This document shows positions 52,436-61,800 of a DNA stretch of 64,000 nucleotides, in pieces. How positions within the stretch are numbered: the first letter of the stretch is position 1; every line of letters begins with the position of its first letter. The stretch is taken from positions 1 through 64,000 of the forward strand of contig JAEUWB010000045.1 in the NCBI GenBank assembly GCA_016786595.1, written 5' to 3'. The translations under genes and the position numbers were made by a program. Source of the DNA: a bacterium (GTDB taxonomy: Bacteria > Bdellovibrionota_C > UBA2361 > SZUA-149 > JAEUWB01). Under the pieces are notes generated by a model. It saw only the letters and a list, made by a program, of their open reading frames with translations, did not search any database and was not told the DNA's origin.

Positions 52436-54382
52436 TTAGCGTTTGTAGCCCTTGATGATTTCACTGACGATTGCTGGGTCAGCAAGTGTTGTCGTGTCAC
52501 CAATCTGCTCAAGCTCGCCTTCAGTGATTTTGCGAAGAATGCGGCGCATAATTTTTCCGCTTCGCGTTTTGGGAAGCCCTGGTACGATTTGAATAAAATC
52601 AGGGGCAGCAAAACCGCCAATAACTTTTTTAACGGCGTTACGGATTTCCATGTTAACTGCCTCTGAATTTACTACCCCTTCGCGGAGACAGCAAAATGCA
52701 TAGATCGCCGATCCTTTAATTGGATGAGACACTCCTACAACTGCAGCTTCAGCAACAATTCCTGAATGAACGATTGCACTCTCAACTTCGGCTGTCCCGA
52801 TACGATGCCCCGAAACATTAATCACATCGTCAACACGTCCAGTGATCCAGTAGTATCCATCTTTGTCACGAATACTTGCATCACCAGTAAAATATTTTCC
52901 AGGAAATTGTGAAAAATAAGTCTCAAAAAAGCGCTGATGGTCACCATAGACAGTGCGCATCTGTCCCGGCCAAGGAAAAGTAATACAAAGCCGCCCACGC
53001 ACATTATTCCCTTCAAGGACCTGACCTTGCTCGTCAACAATTTCTGGTCGAATTCCAAAGAAAGGTAGCGTTGCCGAGCCTGGCTTTGTTGGAGTTACTC
53101 CGGGGAGTGGTGTAATTAAAATTCCACCAGTTTCAGTTTGCCACCAGGTGTCAACAATTGAGCATTCTTTGTTGCCAACCATCTGATAATACCACTGCCA
53201 GGCATCTGCGTTAATTGGTTCTCCTACGGTGCCAAGAATTCTTAGACTACTTAAATCATATTCACGGGGTTTTGTTTCCCCTTCTTTAGCCACAGTGCGA
53301 ATAGCTGTTGGTGCTGTATAAAAAATATTAACTCGATGCCTTTCAATCGTATCCCAATAACGCCCCGCATCGGGATAGTTTGGTAAAGATTCAAACATCA
53401 AACTTGTCGCACCATTTGCTAATGGTCCGTAGACAACATACGTATGTCCCGTAATCCAACCTACATCGGCGGCACAAAAGTAAATATCTTCTTCGTGATA
53501 ATCAAAAACATATTTATGAGTTACCGCTGCGTAAACAAGGTATCCGCCTTGAGTATGGAGCACGCCTTTTGGTTTACCTGTAGAACCTGAAGTATAGAGA
53601 ATAAATAACGGGTCTTCTGCATCCATTTCTTCGCAAGCGCAGTGATCTGGCATTTTTTCGAGAATTTCATCCAGAAAAATATCGCGTGGCTGATACATCT
53701 TTACATTTGTCTTGGTGCGGCGGTGGACCAAAACATGCTTTACAGAAGTCACCCCTTCAAGCGCTTGATCAACAGTGTGCTTAAGTGGAACTGATTTTGC
53801 GCCACGTAACCCTTCATTAGCAGTAATCACGCATACGCACTCAGCATCAAGCACGCGATCGCGAATCGCCTCGGCAGAAAATCCACCAAAAATTACCGAG
53901 TGCACTGCGCCAATTCGGGCACAGGCAAGCATAGCAAACGCTGCCTGTGGAATCATCGGCATGTAGATTGCAACCCGGTCTCCACGCTTAACACCTAGGC
54001 TCTTTAACGCATTAGCAAATTGACAAACTATTTTGTGTGCTTCGCGATAGCTAAACTTCTGCACATCACCTGGTTCATTACCTTCCCCAATTAATGCAAT
54101 TTTTTGCCCCCGCAGATCAAGATGTCGGTCCAAGCAATTGTAACAAACGTTTAGCTTCGCCCCTTCAAACCAACGCACATGTGCCTTGGAATAATCCCAG
54201 GTTAATACTGTTGTCCAAGGTTTTAACCAGCTGATTTGCTCTGTGGCTTGCTTGGCCCAAAAAATCTCTGGGGCTTCAATCGATTCACGGTATAATTTTT
54301 CATAGGTTGCATAATCTAAATAGCTACTAGCTGCAGCTCTTTTCCCCGGTTGGAAAAAAGTAGTTTGCGATGCTTGACTCAT
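52436..54382 (-). CDS. acs: Acetyl-CoA synthetase
   Basis: The 648-residue protein matches the full length of bacterial Acs (about 652), which activates acetate with ATP and CoA via acetyl-AMP. The AMP-binding signature is FILYTSGSTGKPKGVLHTQ, followed by WWQTETGGILITPLPG and YFTGDASIRDKDGYYWI. The C-terminal lysine that is acetylated in regulation lies in LPKTRSGKIMRRILRKI. It lies 20 bases downstream of the membrane-protein gene. Confidence 0.97.
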   Translation of the reverse strand: MSQASQTTFFQPGKRAAASSYLDYATYEKLYRESIEAPEIFWAKQATEQISWLKPWTTVLTWDYSKAHVRWFEGAKLNVCYNCLDRHLDLRGQKIALIGEGNEPGDVQKFSYREAHKIVCQFANALKSLGVKRGDRVAIYMPMIPQAAFAMLACARIGAVHSVIFGGFSAEAIRDRVLDAECVCVITANEGLRGAKSVPLKHTVDQALEGVTSVKHVLVHRRTKTNVKMYQPRDIFLDEILEKMPDHCACEEMDAEDPLFILYTSGSTGKPKGVLHTQGGYLVYAAVTHKYVFDYHEEDIYFCAADVGWITGHTYVVYGPLANGATSLMFESLPNYPDAGRYWDTIERHRVNIFYTAPTAIRTVAKEGETKPREYDLSSLRILGTVGEPINADAWQWYYQMVGNKECSIVDTWWQTETGGILITPLPGVTPTKPGSATLPFFGIRPEIVDEQGQVLEGNNVRGRLCITFPWPGQMRTVYGDHQRFFETYFSQFPGKYFTGDASIRDKDGYYWITGRVDDVINVSGHRIGTAEVESAIVHSGIVAEAAVVGVSHPIKGSAIYAFCCLREGVVNSEAVNMEIRNAVKKVIGGFAAPDFIQIVPGLPKTRSGKIMRRILRKITEGELEQIGDTTTLADPAIVSEIIKGYKR

Positions 54383-54402
54383 AGAATTTCTTCAACCTCA
54401 GG

Positions 54403-56034
54403 TTAAGTGGTTTTGGTAATTTGCATGCGATCAATTGAAACACCAACTAAATTTTTGCGCATAAAGCCAACATCTGAGTTGGGAAGTGGCGAATAAAGTA
54501 AGGTGTTGCCCCTTGAAAATATTTCCAGTGCTAAGCGTAAGCCAAATGAGCGTTCTTCTGAAATTATTACTTCCCCTTTCCAGGTTTCTTTATTTTTTGC
54601 TGTGGCAAAAATCGAATACTTTCCTGGTGGAAGTAAAATCCAATACTGCAGTCCGCGCTGGTCCGAAGCTAGATATCCTGCTCCATTTGATAGCGAAAAC
54701 CGCTCTCCCTCGCTAGGGAGCGCGATCTGATAGTTACGCATTTCCCCAACCCCCCATGACAACTGCTCGAGTAGTAGATTTTTAGCAAATAGCGTGCAGC
54801 AGATCAGTAGGACACCGCCAGAGAGTAAAAATTTCTTGAGACGTGTTATTACTTGCTGATCAATTTGCACAAACGCGTCAGGGAAAAATGCAACTACTGC
54901 TGGGGCAAGGAAATAGCGACTATCCGACCAAGCTGTGCGGCTGATAAACATTATCGCTAGCGACAGTAAGGTTGCAACACGAATCGTCTGTTCTTTGCTT
55001 TTTGCGCTAAAGAGCCAGTAAGAAAAAAACGCTAAAATTGCGACAAGCTGCAAAGTCTTACGCGGTAGTAGCTGATAAATTTCTTCGGCACTTAAATTCG
55101 ATAAACTCTCAACTAATGCACTTAGTGTCCAAGGATTAAAACTTTTTCGCACCTTAAAAACTTCTGCATCTGTAAAGCCAAGATGTTGATAGATTGCGTT
55201 ATGGTAAAACGCCTCAGGAAAGGGAAAAGCAAAATAGGTCAAGCAGAGTAGCACAAGCAGGCCAGAAATTAGGGCAGGTGCAAGTTTTTTCTGAGTGGCT
55301 AAGAGCAAGCAGCAAAATCCATAAAGCACCCAAGTCGATTGATGGAAAAGTTGCGAGCAGGCCAGGATGGCGGCGGCAATCAGCGTTGAACCTTGATAAT
55401 ACATCCCTAGACGTAACAAAAAATATGACAAGGGCACTAATGCCGTGGTGGAGAGCGAGCAAACTCCCAAAATAAAAGGCGCTGGAGTAGCAAAAGCTAT
55501 CGCCAATAAAATCCAGCGTTTTTCTTTCTGAATAAATTGTGCGTTGGCAAGGATTGATAAACTATAAAGCAGTGCATAAATAATCCGCGGGTCAAACCCA
55601 AACGGTAAATGCAGAAAAGATAAAACTGCAGTTAAGGGCAGATAGGGATATTCCCAATACTTAATTGCCTCTCCTGTGCCTTGCAGGCGTACATAATTCT
55701 CGGGAAAATCTCTAAAATGAGAGTAAAGTGGTCGCAGTGGAAAGTCAGAAAGTAGATCGATTGGCTTGAGAACTTGATAGGCTAGGTACTGATCGGAAAA
55801 CGGCTGTTCCATTAAACTGCGCGTTAAGTAAAAGCCTAAGAAAGTAATTAAATATAAATAACTGCGGTCGCGGTATGGACCACTAATTAGTAGCAAACTA
55901 AGTGCTACTAAAGCCCAATTAAAAAGTTTAAGCTCAGTCGGATACTCCTGACTGACAGAAAGCCAGGAGATGCTGCTCACCAAACACAGACTTACAATAA
56001 TAAGTGTTTTGAGTGAGCAGCTACAATTTTTCAA
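54403..56034 (-). CDS. Polytopic membrane protein, GT-C-like, unknown
   Basis: The 543-residue protein has about ten hydrophobic segments in residues 10-425 and a C-terminal soluble beta-rich domain of about 110 residues (GLQYWILLPPGKYSIFATAK). A charged first periplasmic loop (FSDQYLAYQVLKPIDLLSDF) and the FHQSTWVLYGF segment recall GT-C-type glycosyltransferases or mannosyltransferases, but no diagnostic motif is certain. It begins 31 bases downstream of the small secreted protein gene. Confidence 0.6.
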   Translation of the reverse strand: MKNCSCSLKTLIIVSLCLVSSISWLSVSQEYPTELKLFNWALVALSLLLISGPYRDRSYLYLITFLGFYLTRSLMEQPFSDQYLAYQVLKPIDLLSDFPLRPLYSHFRDFPENYVRLQGTGEAIKYWEYPYLPLTAVLSFLHLPFGFDPRIIYALLYSLSILANAQFIQKEKRWILLAIAFATPAPFILGVCSLSTTALVPLSYFLLRLGMYYQGSTLIAAAILACSQLFHQSTWVLYGFCCLLLATQKKLAPALISGLLVLLCLTYFAFPFPEAFYHNAIYQHLGFTDAEVFKVRKSFNPWTLSALVESLSNLSAEEIYQLLPRKTLQLVAILAFFSYWLFSAKSKEQTIRVATLLSLAIMFISRTAWSDSRYFLAPAVVAFFPDAFVQIDQQVITRLKKFLLSGGVLLICCTLFAKNLLLEQLSWGVGEMRNYQIALPSEGERFSLSNGAGYLASDQRGLQYWILLPPGKYSIFATAKNKETWKGEVIISEERSFGLRLALEIFSRGNTLLYSPLPNSDVGFMRKNLVGVSIDRMQITKTT

Positions 56035-56064
56035 TCAAGGCTCGTTCCATATTAATTGAAAATA

Positions 56065-56640
56065 CTAGGGCGCAGTGACAGCGAAAGATCCAGCAGCATA
56101 AAATGTGCTACTGAATGAGACTGGAATCATACTAATGGTTGCGCCTAGCTTTGAAGCTGTACCGGCCCCCTGCCCTCTTTCATTATAAGAGCTAATGAAA
56201 GCAACATTGTTCGATCCGCCTTCATAAATACAAAGATATCCAGGTGAAGCCGTTGGATCAGAAACCGTCCCCGGGCAATTTGCAGTCGGAGTAGTGCCTA
56301 TTCTTAGAATTTCCACCTGTGGAGCTGCGGCTAATTGTTTTTGGAAACTAATTTGAGTGCCAGTAAATTCAATATTTGGCCCACTTCCAGCAACCCAAAC
56401 TCCAGTCAGAGTTTTTCCTGAAGATAGTGTTCCAGTAGCAGATTCAACACTAAAGACTTCTCTATATCCAGCAGGGCAAGTCGTAGCAGAAGTTGCAAGC
56501 AAACTTGGTAGCTTAATTGAAACCTTACGGTTTTTAACACTATGGTTTTTACTACTTCTCGCGCATAGAACATCTGCTGTTGAGATTTCAACTACAGAAA
56601 AGATGCTCAGCATTAATGAAAAAATAACAACTTTTCGCAT
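56065..56640 (-). CDS. Small secreted protein of unknown function
   Basis: ATG 56640 gives 191 residues with a signal peptide (MRKVVIFSLMLSIFSVVEIS). The mature part is rich in Ser, Thr, Gly and Ala with short beta-type stretches and three Cys residues. An in-frame ATG at 56691 would add 17 residues, but it would put a perfect hairpin inside the coding sequence. With the 56640 start, GAGGA in the 3' arm of that hairpin is the ribosome binding site, eight bases upstream. No family recognised. Confidence 0.6.
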   Translation of the reverse strand: MRKVVIFSLMLSIFSVVEISTADVLCARSSKNHSVKNRKVSIKLPSLLATSATTCPAGYREVFSVESATGTLSSGKTLTGVWVAGSGPNIEFTGTQISFQKQLAAAPQVEILRIGTTPTANCPGTVSDPTASPGYLCIYEGGSNNVAFISSYNERGQGAGTASKLGATISMIPVSFSSTFYAAGSFAVTAP

Positions 56641-56675
56641 GGGTATATTCCTCGCTGATAGCGAGGAATATACCC
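56641..56675 (-). promoter_or_regulatory. 16-bp perfect hairpin sequestering a ribosome binding site
   Basis: GGGTATATTCCTCGCT (56641-56656) and AGCGAGGAATATACCC (56660-56675) are perfectly complementary with a 3-base loop. On the minus strand the 3' arm contains GAGGA and ends directly at the ATG (56640). The stem would hide the ribosome binding site, so translation should need melting, a trans-acting factor or transcription from inside the stem. No U-run follows, so it is not an ordinary terminator of the upstream helicase gene. Confidence 0.7.
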
Positions 56676-56719
56676 ATGACTGCTCGATCAAATCAAGCGG
56701 AAAGCTAGCAGCGCTTTAC

Positions 56720-58162
56720 TTAATAAGCTTGCTCGTGACTACGCGTACTAGGCTTGCGATTAGCTGACCTCGAGGCAGCAAAGCCCCTTTTCTTATTTCT
56801 CTGGCTGAAAGATTTCTCTCCGCGTCCAGATGACGAACTGTCTTCTCTACGACGGAAATTATTTCTACCGCGGGAATTTCTACCTGAACGTCCAGGTCGC
56901 TGACGCCCCGCACCAGCAGTATCATAACTCGGTGCAGTCACTTCAAAACCAGGTAAATTGAAAACTTCAATCTTATGGCCTGTAAATTTTTCTAACTCTC
57001 GAACCTGGCGATACTCACTAAGTAGTGCTAGCGAGATTGCTGTGCCCTTAGCTCCGGCGCGACCAGTTCTACCGATGCGGTGCACGTAATCTTCCTGCAT
57101 GCGCGGCAAATCATAGTTAATAATATGCGTAATGCCTTTGACATCGATCCCACGAGCTGCAACGTCAGTTGCAACTAAGATTTTAACGCTCTTATCCTTT
57201 AGTCTAGAAATTGTACGGTTACGTGCATTTTGACGCATATCCCCGTGGAGCGCAGCGGCCTTTAGTCCTGTGCGATAAAGATTCTCAGCAAGCTTATCCG
57301 CGGAGCGCTTTGTCTGAGCAAAAACAATTGCTTGTTCGACTTCATCTGCTTCGAGAAGCTTAATTAAAAGTGCGCGCTTTTCTGCTTGGTCCTTGATGTA
57401 GTGGATTTTCTGTTCAATGTCTGCATGTTGAGATTGAGCAGGAGTAATTTCGATCCGCTCGGGATGATTAAGCATTCCCTGGGCTAGTTCAAGAATGGTG
57501 CGATCAATTGTTGCAGAGAAAAGTAAGGTTTGGCGATTTTTAGGTAAAGCTTTGACAATCTGCTTTACTGGATCGCGAAATCCCATATCGAGCATGCGGT
57601 CCGCTTCATCCAGGACTAAAAACTCAACTCGTGAAAAATCAATTTCCCCTTGTTGCATGTAGTCAATTAGACGTCCCGGGGTTGCCACCATAATTTCTAC
57701 AAAACCACGCATACTAAAGCGCTGCCTGTCATAGGACATTCCGCCAACAATACTTACCGTCTTTAAATGTTGAAGATACTTCCCGTAAGTTTTTGCAGCC
57801 TGCGTAACTTGGAGAGCAAGCTCGCGAGTTGGCGTAAGCACTAGCACCCGTGGGCCACGTGAGTTTTTAACAGTCGAGGGCTTAGTTAAATGCGCTAGCG
57901 CTGGCAACATAAATGCCGCAGTCTTTCCACTACCTGTTTGCGCAGAAGCAATAATATCTTTACGATTTAGGCCTAAAGGAATTGCTTGAGCTTGAATTGG
58001 TGTTGGTTCAGTGTAGCCAGTATCAATGACTGCCTTAAGAATTTCGCGTGGCATTTCAAACTGCGCAAAATTATTCGACTTGTCAGATGAGGGGTCGATA
58101 GGCGCATGCTTTTTATGCAATATTGGTTCTGATGGCACTGAATGCCTAGTTTGGTTTTTCAC
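56720..58162 (-). CDS. DEAD-box RNA helicase, RhlE-like
   Basis: The 480-residue protein starts at GTG 58162 with GGAG eight bases upstream. DEAD-box motifs are in order: Q motif PTPIQAQAIPLG, Walker A SAQTGSGKTAAF, VLTPTREL, VATPGRL, VLDEADRML, FSATIDR and the C-terminal YVHRIGRTGRAG. A basic Arg/Ser/Gly-rich tail of about 80 residues follows, as in RhlE. It remodels RNA, often in ribosome assembly or RNA decay and at low temperature. The gene diverges from rpsN across a 316-base gap. Confidence 0.94.
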   Translation of the reverse strand: MKNQTRHSVPSEPILHKKHAPIDPSSDKSNNFAQFEMPREILKAVIDTGYTEPTPIQAQAIPLGLNRKDIIASAQTGSGKTAAFMLPALAHLTKPSTVKNSRGPRVLVLTPTRELALQVTQAAKTYGKYLQHLKTVSIVGGMSYDRQRFSMRGFVEIMVATPGRLIDYMQQGEIDFSRVEFLVLDEADRMLDMGFRDPVKQIVKALPKNRQTLLFSATIDRTILELAQGMLNHPERIEITPAQSQHADIEQKIHYIKDQAEKRALLIKLLEADEVEQAIVFAQTKRSADKLAENLYRTGLKAAALHGDMRQNARNRTISRLKDKSVKILVATDVAARGIDVKGITHIINYDLPRMQEDYVHRIGRTGRAGAKGTAISLALLSEYRQVRELEKFTGHKIEVFNLPGFEVTAPSYDTAGAGRQRPGRSGRNSRGRNNFRRREDSSSSGRGEKSFSQRNKKRGFAASRSANRKPSTRSHEQAY

Positions 58163-58478
58163 AATAGTTCTCCACTTTAATGATCGAGACTAACCATTTA
58201 GTTGAGAACCAAAATGAGTTCTAAAAACTATCCTTATTTAAGGGAAAAATAGGTCAGAATTTCGATATATATTAATAGTGCTTAGAAATTTTCAAAGCAC
58301 AGATTTAAGGCTTATAACATATTATTGATAAGAAATGCAATATTTAGATCGTAAATAACTTATTGATTACATTTAACTTATTTGAACTTGCCTGCTAGCT
58401 CTTGATTCTTTACGGAGACTATTCTAGTTTGCGCCACTCTTAAAGATTTTAGACTTAATAAGTAAGTGACTAAGGACA
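58163..58478. other. Divergent intergenic region between the DEAD-box gene and rpsN
   Basis: This AT-rich region must hold promoters for both genes. A hairpin AGAAC/GTTCT lies near 58206-58222 in the helicase leader. At 58311-58330 the sequence CTTATAACATATTATTGATA has an ATAACAT/TATTAT half-palindrome loosely like Zur boxes. No coding frame is supported. Confidence 0.35.
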
Positions 58479-58784
58479 ATGGCTAAGACTAGTAGTGTCG
58501 AAAAGAATAAACGTAGAATTAAGCTCGTAGCTCAGTATGCTGAATTACGTCGCACACTTAAAGAGACAATTCGTAATCCCAAGAATTCTCTCGAGGATCG
58601 TGACGCTGCGCAAATGAAGCTTCAGTCACTGCCTAGAAACTCTTCTCGCACTCGAATCCGTAACCGTTGTGAACTAACTGGGCGCCCACGTGGCGTTTAC
58701 CGCAAGTTTGGTCTTTGCCGTCTTGAAATTCGTAAAAAAGCAAACACTGGGGAATTACCTGGTGTAAAGAAAGCGAGCTGGTAG
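58479..58784 (+). CDS. rpsN: 30S ribosomal protein S14, zinc-independent long form
   Basis: The 101-residue protein is the long S14 form. The C-terminal block [20 protein letters not shown] and the final [11 protein letters not shown] are diagnostic. The paired CxxC zinc ligands of the short 61-residue form are missing, so it should not need zinc. AAGGA lies four bases before the ATG. Here it stands alone instead of within the spc operon, so it may be the sole copy relocated or a zinc-independent paralogue. Confidence 0.96.
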   Translation: MAKTSSVEKNKRRIKLVAQYAELRRTLKETIRNPKNSLEDRDAAQMKLQSLPRNSSRTRIRNRCELTGRPRGVYRKFGLCRLEIRKKANTGELPGVKKASW

Positions 58785-58899
58785 AAAGACAAACCAACAG
58801 AGCACATAGAATATTTTCCTATTCTGCTCTCAACCTATTTCCGAGTTTAATGCAGTAAAGTAGATTTACCTCTGAAGTCTCATTCAAGAGGTTTAATTT

Positions 58900-61800
58900 A
58901 TGCTGATCCCCACTCTAAGGCTTTCTAGCTTTAAAGTTATTTTATGCTCACTTTTATTTTCATCATTAGTCGTCGCAGAAGAAATTCAACCTAAGCTGCT
59001 ACGTCTCTCGCCCGATGGAATAGATATCCAGCAAACACGACAAATCGTCTTTCAATTTCTCGAGCCTGTTGTCCCTGTGGGAAAAATGGACCGCACTCAA
59101 GAGGAAGTTCCATTTAGTTTCACACCTAACCTTAATTGTAACTGGCGCTGGCTTAATACGACAACGCTAAGTTGCGAGCTTGCCGAAGCTGACGCAATGA
59201 AACTAGCTACTAAGTATAACTTAAAAATATCTGAGAATACTTCCAGTTCTGAAGCTAAAAAAATTGCCGCGGCAACAAAGAAATACATTGAAGAATTGAA
59301 TTTAAGCGATCAAGGCTTTAGTTTTATTACCGAACGGCCAAAAGTGAAATATGTTAATTTTCGTCAGTGGCAAGGACCGACAACTCCGCTTTTAAGTATT
59401 CACTTCAGTCAAGAAGTTGATCCAAATTCTGTTAAGGAATCACTTTATTTTGAAACCGACCGTGGTCGCGTGTCGATTAATTTTCGCGCTGCAAATCCAG
59501 AGGACCCGCAAGATGAGGCCTTGCCACAGCGCGTCTTTTATTTCGAGCCTGCAAGTGAACTTCCAGCTGACAGTCGTATTTCTGTGCAAATCAAGCCCGG
59601 GATTAAATCACTTGGCGGTCCAGAGCTTAGCATCGAGGATCGTGAAATCCTACATTTTGACACATTTGGCGCATTCAAGTTTAGCGGGATAAAATGTTGC
59701 TCAGCCACTCAAAAAAGTAGTCACGATAATTGGCCCTGCGGCGATTCCTTAGAAATAATGATTATGCCCGGTGATAAAATTTCTGAAGAGAGTAGTTGTG
59801 ATCCCCAAAAACAAGTTAGGCTTCTTTTTTCGGTTCCTGCAATTAAGGAAGAAGTCCAACCAGGGCTCAAAATCCACCCACGCATCGGTAAAGAAATAAC
59901 AGCGCAACAAAATACCGAAAGCACAGAAGACCCCTGGGATAGTGTATATTCATACTCGCGATTACATGCCGCACATCAGCACAATGAAGATTATGAATTG
60001 CCGCTACCTATGGGGCTTAAGGCTAAAACTAAATATAGTATTAGCGCAGACAAGCATGCTATCCGCGATGAATTCGGCCGCAGTCTTGAGCAAGATATAG
60101 AATTTTCTTTTCTAACTTCTAACCGTCGACCGCGCTTTGTCTTTGATTCACAAATTAGCTTTCTTGAGGCTGATGTCGATTCACATTTACCTGTTGCCGT
60201 ACAAAATCTCGAATCAATTGATTTAAAATACGATATTTTCTCCGCACAAGGATTACTTGAGAACCAATCGCTGCACATCCCGATTAATTCAGTTAAGGAC
60301 ATTTCTTATTATAGTCCACTCAATATCAGGAGTTTATTACGCGGGAAGTCTGGAACATTACTTGGTTCGATTCAAACCACACCAACAGTTGAAAACTACT
60401 ACGAGAAAAAATTCCTAACGCAGGTCACTCCCTTTAGTGTTCACGTCAAACTTGGCCACCACAATAGCTATGTTTGGGTGACACGTTTTAAAGATGGAAG
60501 CTCAGTAAACGATGCAAATGTCTATATTACTTTGGGTAAAGTTTTTTCTCACACTGCGCTCCAACCAGCGCTAGCTTCAAGTAAAACTGATGCGCATGGA
60601 TTGGCAATCCTACCGGGGCTTAAAGTTTTAGATCCATACAACAAAGTTTCACTGTATGACGCTGACCAGCCAGTCTTTAAAATTTGGGTCGAAAAGGGCG
60701 ATGAACTTGCACTCTTGCCCACAAGTCAGCAATTAATGCTCTACCCTCGAACGACTGGATCTGATTGGATTGAACGAGAAATTAAGCCAAAGTATGGGCA
60801 TATTAAAGCTTGGGGCACAGCTCCTCAAGGCCTATATCGCCTGGGACAGAAAATTCAGTATAAGATCTATCTACGCGAAGATGGCAATCAATCTCTAATT
60901 AAAGCGCCCCAGTCAGGCTATCTACTTAAAGTGTTAGATCCCCAAGATAAAGTTATTTGGGAGCATAAAAACCTGACACTTGATGAATTTGGGTCAATCG
61001 CCGGCGAAATTCTAGTACCAGAAACTGGCGTAGTTGGTTGGTATCGTTTTGTCCTCGAAGCTGAATTTCCTGGCGATCGTAAACGCTGCATTTCTTCAAC
61101 CTGCGATCAAACCTGGGAAGAGACCCGTTTTGTAGAATTTAGTCGCCGCTGGGAACCGCTGCGTGTGCTTGTCACAGATTTCACTCCGGCAGCATTTAAA
61201 GTTCAAACTGACCTGGCACCAAAGACTTACCTCAGTGGCGATACTGTTGCTCTTAAAAGTTCAGCTACATTTCATGCCGGAGGTCCCTATGGAAAGGCCC
61301 CAACGCGAATTACGGCAAGGCTCAAGCGCTCGAATTTTGACAATTTAGATCCAAGAGCAATGGGCTTTTCCTATAATCTTGACGACAATTATGGAACGCT
61401 TACTGAAATCTTTAAAGCTGAAAATGATTTAACGGAGTTGGGTGATTTACAAACAAGCTTCCAACTACCAGACGATAATGCTGTTTTATATGGTAAGCTC
61501 TTAGTCGAAACTGCAGTCCAAGACGATCGCGGAAAGTTTATTGCAAACGAGGTTTCAACGCCCTATGCCGGGCGGGATCGTTATGTCGGAGTAAAATTTG
61601 ATGACTGGACCTATACGCTGGGAAAAGAGCTTGCAGCTAAAGTTGTCGTAATTGATCAACATGGCGCGCTTGCCGCAGGAGTTCCCATTAAAGCCGAGGT
61701 TAAGCATTACACGAGAAAGGCTTCACGCGTTAAAGGCGCAGGTAATGCCTTTTTGACGCACTTTGAGGAAGTTCAAGAAACTGTTCATACTTGTGATCTG

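Noticed and set aside
58798-58832. Terminator after rpsN
   Set aside because: AGAGCA...TGCTCT and ATAGAATA/TATTCT form only an imperfect stem, and no T-run follows.
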